A stretch of 64,000 nt of DNA from Fen-1298 sp050015675 (GTDB lineage Bacteria > Bacteroidota > Ignavibacteria > UBA10030). Where the stretch lies: NCBI GenBank assembly GCA_050015675.1, contig JBEKAY010000015.1, positions 7,121-71,120 on the forward strand, given 5' to 3'. Of the stretch, positions 1-7,200 are shown in pieces. Numbering within the stretch: the stretch's first letter is position 1; each line of letters starts with the position of its first letter. A model generated the notes under the pieces. The model was not told the DNA's origin, did not search any database, and saw nothing but the letters and a program-made list of their open reading frames with translations. The translations under genes were made by a program, and so were the position numbers.

Positions 1-105
1 GAAAAATCGAGAAACGTCAGAGCTGGATGAGTCATACGCACTGATGCCAAAGATCAAAAGAAGAATGCCGCCGGCAAGAACTGCAAGTGAGATTGCTTTA
101 TTCAT
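1..105 (-). CDS. DUF3185-type small membrane protein (partial)
   Basis: The gene starts at 105 and runs off the left edge of the window, so only 35 N-terminal residues are visible. They form a hydrophobic segment (LAVLAGGILLLIFGI) followed by a Ser/Asp-rich stretch ending in DVSRFF. This pattern matches the start of DUF3185 proteins, small inner-membrane proteins of unknown function with two transmembrane segments; the second would lie outside the window. It opens a run of small, probably stress-related membrane proteins on the same strand. The family call rests on the N-terminus only. Confidence 0.6.
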   Translation of the reverse strand, partial: MNKAISLAVLAGGILLLIFGISAYDSSSSDVSRFF

Positions 106-151
106 AGATAATTCCTCGTTTTAATTTTCCTTACCTTGCCCCACGAAATAG

Positions 152-301
152 TCACACGGGTTTTCGTCCGCTAATGACGTTGACCAAAATAACCACAATA
201 GCGATTACCAGAAGAACGTGAATGAATCCACCTATGGTATAGGAAGAAACTAACCCGATGAGCCATAATATGACGAGAACAACAGCGATAGTATATAGCA
301 T
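152..301 (-). CDS. lmo0937-type small membrane protein
   Basis: A 49-residue protein made almost entirely of two hydrophobic helices separated by a short Gly-containing turn (SYTIGGFIH), with a basic tail (SGRKPV). This is the pattern of the lmo0937/DUF5670 family of tiny membrane proteins, whose function is unknown but which often sit beside stress genes. A close paralogue lies at 8528-8692; both keep the LVxxxxxGGxIHxLLVIAI core. It was identified by direct translation, and the frame is intact from ATG to TGA. Confidence 0.75.
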   Translation of the reverse strand: MLYTIAVVLVILWLIGLVSSYTIGGFIHVLLVIAIVVILVNVISGRKPV

Positions 302-318
302 AATAAGTATCCTATCTT

Positions 319-816
319 TTATGATTTAGTTTTCAATGCAGGGGGCGAACCATGGCGCAACCCCACTTTTGTTGAGATGAATAGCTTACTAACATGCCGC
401 ACCTTTAGAGTGAACATCACAGCATAAATGGCAGCAGACAATACTATAAGCAATGTGTTTTTCTTTGTTGAGGGCATCTCTCGCAGATATCCTCTTTGTA
501 GCGTGCTTTTCACACGCTCCGCTTCCTGTTCCATCACGGCTAATCGCGTATAATAATCAGGAATTTTATTGAGATGTGCCCATGCGATCTTGCCTGTCAC
601 CATCGGTTCATCATGGGTGACATCCGTTGCTGGGTCTTTTCGCCCATGTTCAAGCTCAACGTTCAAACCCATTGTGAATTGCTCAACTTCAAATTTGCCC
701 CAGCGTATTCCCAAGGCATCTCCGATCTGCTTTCCTTCAGCGAAGCTAAACTGTTTCTTTTCACTAACTGTTTTTATGTCTTGAATATGTTTTATGATTT
801 CTTTTATAGAGAACAT
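319..816 (-). CDS. DUF5661 family protein
   Basis: 165 residues. The first about 110 contain the features I associate with DUF5661: KQIGDALGI near residue 30, then an FEVEQFTMGLNVELEHG block, a DPATDVT block, and GKIAWAHLNKIPDYYTRL. This family is an uncharacterised helical domain often found in phage or stress contexts. Residues about 118-138 are hydrophobic and could be one membrane helix, so the domain may be anchored. The start at 816 is preceded by AAAGGG about 8 bases upstream. The end of a frameshifted small gene lies 30 bp upstream on the same strand. Molecular function is unknown. Confidence 0.65.
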   Translation of the reverse strand: MFSIKEIIKHIQDIKTVSEKKQFSFAEGKQIGDALGIRWGKFEVEQFTMGLNVELEHGRKDPATDVTHDEPMVTGKIAWAHLNKIPDYYTRLAVMEQEAERVKSTLQRGYLREMPSTKKNTLLIVLSAAIYAVMFTLKVRHVSKLFISTKVGLRHGSPPALKTKS

Positions 817-846
817 TGGACGACCCTTTCCTGTCGCATATTCGTA

Positions 847-1069
847 TCAGGTGGTCAATGATTTCTTCCTACCAAGCACGAGAAAAGCACCACCGATGAC
901 CATCATTCCGATTCCGGCGTACGGTTGCCAGTTCACTGTGCGTTGGCTATGCTTTTTTTTCTTGAGTTCTTGCAAGTCCGCCTTCTTCTCTTTGGAAACA
1001 TTGGTGTAACCCGTTGTAAAGGGTCTTTAACAGATCCATAGTGAAGAAGATGATACCAGCTGTTTTCAT
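847..1069 (-). pseudogene. Small two-helix membrane protein, frameshifted
   Basis: Reading from the ATG at 1069 gives MKTAGIIFFTMDLL..., an N-terminal membrane helix, but the frame then runs to an early TAG. If one base in the CCC run at 1010-1012 is skipped, the reading continues as GYTNVSKEKKADLQ, then VNWQPYAGIGMMVIGGAFLVLGRKK, and stops cleanly at 847. The joined product has two membrane helices around a short charged linker, a compact layout common among small FCB membrane proteins. The one-base insertion makes this a likely pseudogene; a sequencing or assembly error, or programmed frameshifting, would look the same. Confidence 0.65.
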
Positions 1070-1129
1070 GATTGTAATCCTTTCTTGATGTACATTTTCA
1101 TTATCGTCTTGTGGAAGGCGGCATCACCG

Positions 1130-1309
1130 TTACTGCCGCAAATCCCAAAACAGATTATTTACTGGACGATGGGATCGATTTCTGTTCTTGGTTCCATTAT
1201 TCACAATTTCTTTTGACATTGAATCGTCAGTATTTTTGAAAATACTCCCAAGCATCATAGATAATACAATTGCAAGCAGATACAGAATGATGTCTATGAG
1301 GATTGTCAT
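1130..1309 (-). CDS. Small single-helix membrane protein, unknown
   Basis: A 59-residue protein starting at the ATG at 1309, two bases after the stop of the lipoprotein gene at 1312. The last codons of that gene supply a good ribosome site (GGAG, 8 bases from the ATG), which suggests translational coupling. Residues 2-22 form a hydrophobic helix; the rest is polar and rich in Asn, Arg and Lys. I recognise no family. The well-placed ribosome site is the main reason to call it. Confidence 0.45.
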   Translation of the reverse strand: MTILIDIILYLLAIVLSMMLGSIFKNTDDSMSKEIVNNGTKNRNRSHRPVNNLFWDLRQ

Positions 1310-1311
1310 AA

Positions 1312-1959
1312 TTATTTCTCCTTACGCTCAGAAGCGATGATACCATGCCGCGTCAATTCAGACATAACAAGCTTTACGATTTCTGAACGTACTTTTTGTA
1401 TTGAATTCGGCTCGGGAGTTTTGCTCGTTGCATGCCATATCATTTGCCCTTCGTTCCTGGTTGTCCATACATCGATGGCGCGAAGGTCCACTTTTTGAGA
1501 ATCAACATGCGCAGCATAATCTTCGTCTCGAAAATATGAAGCTACAAATCTTTTAGTGAAACGATCATAGACCACATTATTTTCGCTCATTTCAAATCCT
1601 TGCTTGAACTTAGTTTCCGTTTCCGAAAGAAGCCTGCGATAGACCAGTATTCCATCAAAGTTATTTGATTGCACGATCTGAATAATCTGATTTGTATCCG
1701 GTACCGCATCCGGGAACAAGCGATATGAAGGCGTCGCTGCAACATCATGTTTTGCAAGCTCGGCGCTGAATGCCTCTTCCCAATTATAGCGATACACTGA
1801 ATCCTTGCTAACAGAGATGACAAGCATCTTATTCAAAGGTGGAGGTTGAAATGAAGAATTATGCCATATATCAACAAGTTTGGACGATGCGCAACCAGCC
1901 ATTATAGCGATGATGCAACAGAGCACTCCTCCAATAACGATCGACTTATACCTTATCAT
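1312..1959 (-). CDS. Outer-membrane-type lipoprotein, copy 2 of a tandem pair
   Basis: 215 residues from the ATG at 1959, chosen because AGAGGT lies just upstream and a lipoprotein signal peptide starts there. The lipobox is IMAGC followed by ASS, so the mature protein would be lipidated and, lacking Asp at +2, probably reach the outer membrane. The mature region shares most of its length with the gene at 2048-2683, with common blocks such as PPLNKMLVISVSK, FSAELxKHxVAATPSY and LFPDAVPDTNQ. The alpha/beta pattern hints at a small soluble domain, but I do not recognise the family and propose no function. Tandem duplication is the clearest fact. Confidence 0.75.
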   Translation of the reverse strand: MIRYKSIVIGGVLCCIIAIMAGCASSKLVDIWHNSSFQPPPLNKMLVISVSKDSVYRYNWEEAFSAELAKHDVAATPSYRLFPDAVPDTNQIIQIVQSNNFDGILVYRRLLSETETKFKQGFEMSENNVVYDRFTKRFVASYFRDEDYAAHVDSQKVDLRAIDVWTTRNEGQMIWHATSKTPEPNSIQKVRSEIVKLVMSELTRHGIIASERKEK

Positions 1960-2047
1960 AGTAGTACCTCTTATGTTAATTCGTAAGAATGACTTTAAGA
2001 GCTTTTTCGTTTGCCGCATTTCCGAATGTTTCATATGTGTTCATCAT

Positions 2048-2683
2048 TTATTGTCCAGAAGCAATCATACCCTGCTTTGTCAACTCAGACATAACAAGCT
2101 TGACGATTTCTGGACGGGCTTCTTGTATTGAATTTGGCTCTGGAGTCTCGCTCGTAGCGCACCAAATCAATTGCCCTTCGTTCTTGGTCGCCCATACGTC
2201 AATAGAGCGAATATCGACTTTTTGAGAATCGACGTACGCAGCGTGCGCTACTCGTCGATAATATGTTACAAATCTATCTCTGCGCCAAATATATCTCATA
2301 TCCTTTTCTTGTGTCAAATATTCCTGGACATATTGCGGATTCGCCTCCGAAGGAAGCCGGCGTATGATAAGAACTCCGTCGAAGCCATTTTTTTGCACGA
2401 TCTGTATGACCTGGTTTGTATCCGGTACCGCATCTGGAAATAAGCTATACGAAGGCGTCGCTGCAACATTATGTTTTACAAGCTCGGCGCTAAAGGCATC
2501 CTCCCAAATACGACGATGCGCTGAATTCTTGCTAACCGAGATGACAAGCATCTTATTCAGAGGAGGAGATTGAAATGAAGAATCACTCCATATATCCGCA
2601 AGTTCGGATGAGGCACAACCAGCTAATAGAGCGAAGAAGCAACAGAGCACTCCTCCAATGACGAACGATTTATATTTTTTCAT
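2048..2683 (-). CDS. Outer-membrane-type lipoprotein, copy 1 of a tandem pair
   Basis: 211 residues from the ATG at 2683; a longer frame would overlap the dehydrogenase gene upstream. The signal peptide ends in the lipobox LLAGC followed by ASS. Shared blocks with the adjacent lipoprotein (PPLNKMLVISVSK, AVPDTNQ, DSQKVDxRxIDVW, ETPEPNSIQ) show that the pair arose by tandem duplication. Copies differ most in the middle (about residues 115-150), where this one has a Gln/Tyr/Arg-rich stretch. The gene is 17 bp after the alcohol dehydrogenase on the same strand and may be co-transcribed with it. Function is unknown. Confidence 0.75.
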   Translation of the reverse strand: MKKYKSFVIGGVLCCFFALLAGCASSELADIWSDSSFQSPPLNKMLVISVSKNSAHRRIWEDAFSAELVKHNVAATPSYSLFPDAVPDTNQVIQIVQKNGFDGVLIIRRLPSEANPQYVQEYLTQEKDMRYIWRRDRFVTYYRRVAHAAYVDSQKVDIRSIDVWATKNEGQLIWCATSETPEPNSIQEARPEIVKLVMSELTKQGMIASGQ

Positions 2684-2699
2684 AATGGCGCTTCTTTTT

Positions 2700-3728
2700 T
2701 CAATTCGTGACAATCACTTTGAGAGCTTTTTCGTTTGCAGCATTTTCAAATGTATCGTATGCCTTCATGATCTCATTGAGTGTGAAGTGGTGACTGATGA
2801 GTTGCCGGGGGTGGAGCTTCCCGGATTGAACAATCTTCAGCAGCATGGGCGTTGATATCGTATCAGCAAGACGCGTTGTAATGGTAACATTTCTTGACCA
2901 GAGTTTTTCCAGATGCAGCTCAACGCTCTTGCCGTGCACTCCGATGTTGGCAATATGTCCACCAACCGCTATGATCGATTGGCAGATATCAAACGTGTTC
3001 GGGGTACCTACAGCTTCGATAGCAACGTCAACACCTTTCCCATGTGTGAGTTTCATTATCTCATCAACCGCATTGTCATGAACAAGCTTTGTTGCGCCTA
3101 ACGTTTTCGCAACGTCAAGGCGATTGGCATTTGTATCAACTATAATAATCTCAGTGGGAAAATAGAATTGTGCTGTGAGGAGCGTGGCAAGCCCAATGGG
3201 TCCTGCACCAACGATGGCGACCGTATCTCCAGGTTTGATCTGACCGTTGAGAACCCCGCATTCAAATCCGGTCGGCAAGATGTCGCTTAACATCACGAAG
3301 GCTTCCTCATCGGCGCCGTCAGGAATATGATACAGACTCGTGTCGGCATAAGGTATCCTGACATACTCTGCATGTGTCCCATCGATCGTATTTCCAAGAA
3401 TCCAACCCCCGTGCTCGCAATGGGAATACATTCCTCTCTTGCAATACTCGCATTTTCCACAGGAGGTAATGAACGATATCAGCACTTTATCGCCAGCTCG
3501 GAAATTCGAAACACTTGAGCCGACATGTTCGACAACTCCAACCCCTTCGTGACCCAACGTTCGGCCATCGGTGACAGTAGATACGTCGCCCTTCATGATA
3601 TGGATATCCGTCCCACAGATTGTCGTGCGAGTGATTTTGACAACGGCATCGGTCGGTTCTTTTACTGTTGGCTTCGGTTTATCTTCAAGCAGTCTATTAC
3701 CGGGACTATGATATACTAACGCTTTCAT
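2700..3728 (-). CDS. Zinc-dependent alcohol dehydrogenase (MDR family)
   Basis: 342 residues from the ATG at 3728. It is a medium-chain dehydrogenase: a catalytic zinc site in CGTDIH and GHEG, a structural zinc cluster CGKCEYC...C with four cysteines around residues 90-105, and a Rossmann nucleotide site GAGPIG. The expected reaction is reversible NAD(P)-dependent oxidation of an alcohol to an aldehyde or ketone in the cytoplasm. The substrate cannot be read; the sequence resembles the isopropanol/threonine dehydrogenase branch. Upstream at 3805-3865 is one of the six shared promoter elements, so the gene is probably part of that regulon. Confidence 0.88.
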   Translation of the reverse strand: MKALVYHSPGNRLLEDKPKPTVKEPTDAVVKITRTTICGTDIHIMKGDVSTVTDGRTLGHEGVGVVEHVGSSVSNFRAGDKVLISFITSCGKCEYCKRGMYSHCEHGGWILGNTIDGTHAEYVRIPYADTSLYHIPDGADEEAFVMLSDILPTGFECGVLNGQIKPGDTVAIVGAGPIGLATLLTAQFYFPTEIIIVDTNANRLDVAKTLGATKLVHDNAVDEIMKLTHGKGVDVAIEAVGTPNTFDICQSIIAVGGHIANIGVHGKSVELHLEKLWSRNVTITTRLADTISTPMLLKIVQSGKLHPRQLISHHFTLNEIMKAYDTFENAANEKALKVIVTN

Positions 3729-3804
3729 AATGGCACACACTTCATTTTAGCATTCATCTAAATCGAATGTCAATAGACAAATGACACTTCTATTGAGACA
3801 CCGG

Positions 3805-3865
3805 AAGTATACAACTGATTGTTTGCGATTGTAATCAGCCAAAGGGATGAAAGAGTAGTTAATCC
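3805..3865 (-). promoter_or_regulatory. Shared stress-type promoter element, site A (alcohol dehydrogenase)
   Basis: Read toward the dehydrogenase, the 33-bp upstream box (3833-3865) begins GGATTAACTAC, continues TCTTTCATCCC and ends TTTGGCTGATT. A 19-bp spacer follows, then TGTATACTT with a -10-like TATACT (3805-3813). The box is identical in all 33 positions to site E at 41098-41130. AAAGGAT and ATCC(C)TTT half-sites give it dyad symmetry. A -35-like TTACAA begins on its last two bases, 17 bp from -10. The start codon is about 70 bp downstream of the expected transcription start. Confidence 0.7.
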
Positions 3866-4081
3866 TTTTTCGAGAGTTCCGACGTTCCTCTCTGGAAAAT
3901 TGCTTCAAAGCAGTTGCACGAATCTCTCTGCTTCTTTCAACAACAAAACCGATGCCTCCCACCAAAAGGACCGGCCACATTGTTCACCTGTTGAGAAAAC
4001 CTTTCTCGTCATCAACATACAACCTCACATGTTTGATGTTTGCATATGTGATGACAGTTGGCGGTTTGGAAAGACGGCTCT

Positions 4082-4267
4082 TCATATCTTCGCGATCAGT
4101 TTGCGAAGATCTTCCTTGGTCTTCCCGAGTTTCTGCTGAAGTCGCCCCAACAGCTCTTCCTCCTTGCCCTCTTTAAAGAGCAGATCATCGTCTGTTAGGT
4201 TGGCAAATTGTTGTTTAAGTTTACCGGCAATTTCATTCCAGTCGCCTTTCAAAGTGAAAGTGTTCAT
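4082..4267 (-). CDS. CsbD family protein
   Basis: 61 residues, the usual CsbD length: FTLKGDWNEIAGKLKQQFANLTDDDLLF, an acidic run, and a final helix LLGRLQQKLGKTKEDLRKLI. CsbD proteins are small helical cytoplasmic proteins induced by general stress in many bacteria, with unknown biochemistry. AAGGAGATATGCA precedes the ATG. It does not carry the shared 33-bp promoter element, unlike the second CsbD-like gene at 19802-20107. Confidence 0.88.
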   Translation of the reverse strand: MNTFTLKGDWNEIAGKLKQQFANLTDDDLLFKEGKEEELLGRLQQKLGKTKEDLRKLIAKI

Positions 4268-4332
4268 TGCATATCTCCTTGTGTTTATATTTGTAAATGA
4301 TTTATTACTCTATTAAAATTATGATACAACTA

Positions 4333-4419
4333 TCAAAAGAAATATCTTGCCCCGATGCCCGCATCAATGATAAAGCCCGTTGAGGATGTGAACTGGAGCG
4401 ATGGAGCCAATACTTTTTC
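4333..4419 (-). pseudogene. Remnant of an outer-membrane beta-barrel gene (C-terminal end)
   Basis: On the minus strand a short open stretch without a start codon reads EKVLAPSLQF, TSSTGFIIDAG, IGARYFF and then stops. Alternating hydrophobic residues, a Gly turn and a terminal Phe are typical of the last two strands of an OmpA/OmpW-type barrel. A stop immediately precedes it, so nothing longer survives. It looks like the tail of a deleted barrel gene between the CsbD and PAS genes. Confidence 0.4.
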
Positions 4420-4550
4420 TTATTATTGTTGTAACGATTCTTCAACTCTATTGCAGCATGTATCCATTCACAATGAATGGAAAAATTTATGACCGGATTC
4501 TATCGGCATTTTTTCTGATAGTATACTCCTATCATTCGTTAGTTTCTTTT

Positions 4551-5687
4551 TTAGGTATCAGTGGGTGTATCGTGATTACGCTGTGCAAAGTCCGGATAGA
4601 GTATTTCCATACAATCTGGACATACGCCGTGTGTAAATGTTGCGTCGGTGTGTTCAGTGATATAACCTTCCACTACTTGCCAGTAACCTTTGTCATTCCG
4701 GATTTTTTTGCAGTTGGAACAAATTGGAAGCAATCCATTTAATTCCTTGATGTGAGCAAGCACCTCCTGAAGTTTGTTCATTAACTTCTGCTTGTCTTCT
4801 TCCAGCCATTTTCGCTTGGTGATATCGCGTATATTGCACTGGATTACCTTTTTGCCGTTGACAAGATAGACATTGCTTACAAACTCCACCTGTCGACTTT
4901 GCCCATCTTTGGTCTCAAGCGGCAGATTTTCATAACGGATGTATCCCTTCTGCTGCAGTTCTTCAAAAGCAGACTTACTCGCTGCCCTATCGATAAAAGC
5001 ACTGACTTCCCACAATCGTTTTCCTATCAAATCCTCCCGTGTGTATCCTAGCATTTTTACGAGGAAAGGGTTTGCATCAGTAATTGCGCCGGATTCAGCA
5101 TCGAGAAGCAGGATGCCATCTTGAGCGGTTTCGAAGAGTCGGCGATAGCGTTCCTCACTCACACGCAATGCTTCCTCTGCACATTTGCGTGCTGTGATGT
5201 TGCGGATATTGCACTGGATAACTTTTTTTAAATCGACCTGATAGACATTGCTGATGAATTCCACTTCACGCATCTGTCCGTCTTTGGTTTGTAACGGTAG
5301 ATTCTCGTAGCGAATATATTCCTTCTGCTGCAATTCTTCAAACGCTGCTTTGCTGGCTACGACATCAAAGAATGCACCGATTTCCCACAATCGTTTTCCT
5401 ATCAATTCTTGCCGTGAATATCCGAGAATTTCTTTGATGAACGGATTCGCATCGGTGATTGCGCCAGAGTCGGCATCGAGAATTAGAATGCCGTCCTTCG
5501 CAGCTTCGAAAAGCCGCCGGTAGCGGATCTCGGAATCACGCACGTCAATCATAGTTTTGGAACGTCCTGATTCATTCTCTTCTTTCTGCCCCTGTTCTTT
5601 TTGCTGTGCTCCCATTTCATAAAGTTTTTGGTAGGCAGATTCCAACTCTGCAATCAATTCGAGCTCTACTTTCCTGTTACTTTTCAT
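4551..5687 (-). CDS. PAS-PAS sensory protein with C-terminal double CxxC domain
   Basis: 378 residues from the ATG at 5687, chosen because GGAGG lies 10 bases upstream. A short N-terminal coiled coil is followed by two near-duplicate PAS domains (about residues 50-165 and 175-290), each with YRRLFE, DGILxLDA, ITDANPF and an S-box end. A coiled linker leads to a C-terminal module with CSNC and CPDC about 40 residues apart, KGYW between them and a final LYPDF. This tail is common on PAS and receiver proteins and looks like a small zinc-binding domain. No kinase, cyclase or GGDEF domain is present, so it probably signals by protein contact. Confidence 0.8.
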   Translation of the reverse strand: MKSNRKVELELIAELESAYQKLYEMGAQQKEQGQKEENESGRSKTMIDVRDSEIRYRRLFEAAKDGILILDADSGAITDANPFIKEILGYSRQELIGKRLWEIGAFFDVVASKAAFEELQQKEYIRYENLPLQTKDGQMREVEFISNVYQVDLKKVIQCNIRNITARKCAEEALRVSEERYRRLFETAQDGILLLDAESGAITDANPFLVKMLGYTREDLIGKRLWEVSAFIDRAASKSAFEELQQKGYIRYENLPLETKDGQSRQVEFVSNVYLVNGKKVIQCNIRDITKRKWLEEDKQKLMNKLQEVLAHIKELNGLLPICSNCKKIRNDKGYWQVVEGYITEHTDATFTHGVCPDCMEILYPDFAQRNHDTPTDT

Positions 5688-5926
5688 ATTGAAAACCCTC
5701 CACCCGATTGCTTTATTCAAGACACTGAAAACATATCGCAACAATAAAACACGTTACATCTTTCTTCCGTTCATCATAGTTTCCGATCTGATCTCCTCTT
5801 ATCGATCAGCCGAGACCTAAATCGAATGTGTTTACAGGTGAATTACATAATCTCGCGCTGATGCCTATCGGTTCACTAATGATTACACGAAATCCGAATT
5901 CACGTTGTTGTCCGTGCGCTATCGTC

Positions 5927-6784
5927 CTATTTCACGACAACTTCAAAAAGAACTCGCATGTTAGCCTTCGCTTCCTTTGTGTTAATATCACCAGGGGCCA
6001 CTTCATACAGTGCCGGTCTTGTCCTGCCATATCCGATCACAGTGATTCTCTCCGGCGCAATACCTTTCTTGATCAGATAATCCCTGACGGTATTTGCTCT
6101 TTGTTCGCTTAATTTCTGATTGATTTCTTCCGTGCCTTCAGCAGATGTATATCCGGCCATCCGAACATCTATTTTGGGATTTTCTTTGAGGCCCTGCACA
6201 TTCTTATCCAGCAGTGTCTTCGCTTCCTGGCTCAGTGTAAATTTATCGTAATCGAAATGCGTGTCGCCGAAGACGACTACCTTCTCATCTGCCTTAGGAT
6301 CAAGCACAAACATCATGACCTTCGGCTCAGGCAATTTCTGTTCGGATAGTTGTACCGGGGGGTTTTTCTTAATCAGCAGCATCAACAGGATCACCACGAT
6401 AACGCACAATATTCCCACAATTGTAGTAAGAATATTCTTCATCTGTTTATTGCGCTTTGACCTGGACTTTTCTCCCGACAGCCTTTCCGCCTCGAGCCAT
6501 TCAATAAAATCATTACCGTCCTTAAAGCCATGTTTCTTGTAAAGTTCATACGCCTTGTTCTTTATTTCCTTGTTTTCTTCGCTCAATTCTTGTTGTATCA
6601 TTTTGTCACCACTTTCTTGAAATAATAAGTCACCGTCCCATCCGTTACGACGTGCATTCCCCTCGCAATCTGCTTTGTTCTCATAGCCTTCTGTCGTTGC
6701 TCCAACAATATTGCCGTTCGGAGCAGTGCGCCTCCAACGCCATTTATTTTCGTGGTCTTTGTAAAATTCCCATTTATCGTTCAT
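5927..6784 (-). CDS. YegP-like / DUF2934 / OmpA fusion protein, membrane-anchored
   Basis: 285 residues with an unusual order. Residues 2-55 resemble a DUF1508 (YegP) domain: WEFYKDHENKWRWRR, then GNIVGATTEGYENKADC. Residues about 69-105 resemble DUF2934 (AYELYKKHGFKDGNDFIEWLEAE). A basic stretch and one membrane helix (about 115-140) follow, then an OmpA/MotB peptidoglycan-binding domain (about 165-285) with FDYDKFTLS, GYTSAEGTEEIN, LSEQRANTVRDYL and IGYGRTRP. Topology would place the first two domains in the cytoplasm and OmpA in the periplasm, tethering them to the cell wall. GAGGAG lies upstream of the ATG. The cytoplasmic partner is unknown. Confidence 0.8.
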   Translation of the reverse strand: MNDKWEFYKDHENKWRWRRTAPNGNIVGATTEGYENKADCEGNARRNGWDGDLLFQESGDKMIQQELSEENKEIKNKAYELYKKHGFKDGNDFIEWLEAERLSGEKSRSKRNKQMKNILTTIVGILCVIVVILLMLLIKKNPPVQLSEQKLPEPKVMMFVLDPKADEKVVVFGDTHFDYDKFTLSQEAKTLLDKNVQGLKENPKIDVRMAGYTSAEGTEEINQKLSEQRANTVRDYLIKKGIAPERITVIGYGRTRPALYEVAPGDINTKEAKANMRVLFEVVVK

Positions 6785-7200
6785 GTTCTTTTTGTCTCCT
6801 CGTCTGCGATTAATATCATTCGATGTAGAACGTCTAGAAAAACAAATTTCCTGTTTGTTCAGCTATAATTGCACCAACTCCAAATTCACGCTTTTACGCG
6901 AGGGATCCCTGGACAACAAGCAACAGGCACAAGGCAATAGGCAATAACTGCAAGCACAGGATGTTGCCCAGAGACGTTCATTCCTCTCGTTAGCGTGCTT
7001 TAAATTAATCACTGCTGTTACGCAGTCAGGAAAAGCACCTAATAAAATTAAGTTGTCATGCCCGACTGCTTTAATCGGGTATCTTATCTAAGATTCCCGT
7101 TAAAAATCCACGGGAATGACAGTGGTTCTTCTGTTCTTTGCATAACATCAGTTAATCATCAGTATTCTACTTCATAATCTTGCCGTTTTCCATTCACGAT
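6785..7200. other. Intergenic stretch with repeats
   Basis: No coding sequence is seen in these 416 bp. The left half is unremarkable apart from a short AGCAACAGGCA/AGGCAATAGGCA near-repeat. The right half holds a MITE-like palindromic element, listed separately, related to the one at 20943-21115. Confidence 0.5.
7007..7160. repeat. MITE-like palindromic element, copy 1
   Basis: The ends carry inverted repeats: CTGCTGTTACGCA on the left and TGCATAACATCAG on the right. Inside is a second inverted pair, TTGTCATGCCCGA...TAATCGGG and CCCGTTAAAAA...GGGAATGACA. The same arrangement, with the same GTCATTCCCG core, recurs at 20943-21115. No transposase is encoded, so this fits a short non-autonomous mobile element or dispersed palindrome. 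Confidence 0.55.

Noticed and set aside
3747..3980. A minus-strand open frame of 77 codons upstream of the alcohol dehydrogenase
   Set aside because: It runs through the promoter element at site A, has no ribosome site and no recognisable domain; the same kind of frame appears at other copies of the element.
4401..4742. A plus-strand open frame of 113 codons
   Set aside because: It overlaps the end of the PAS gene on the opposite strand, which has PAS motifs and a good ribosome site. The composition is that of an antisense shadow.
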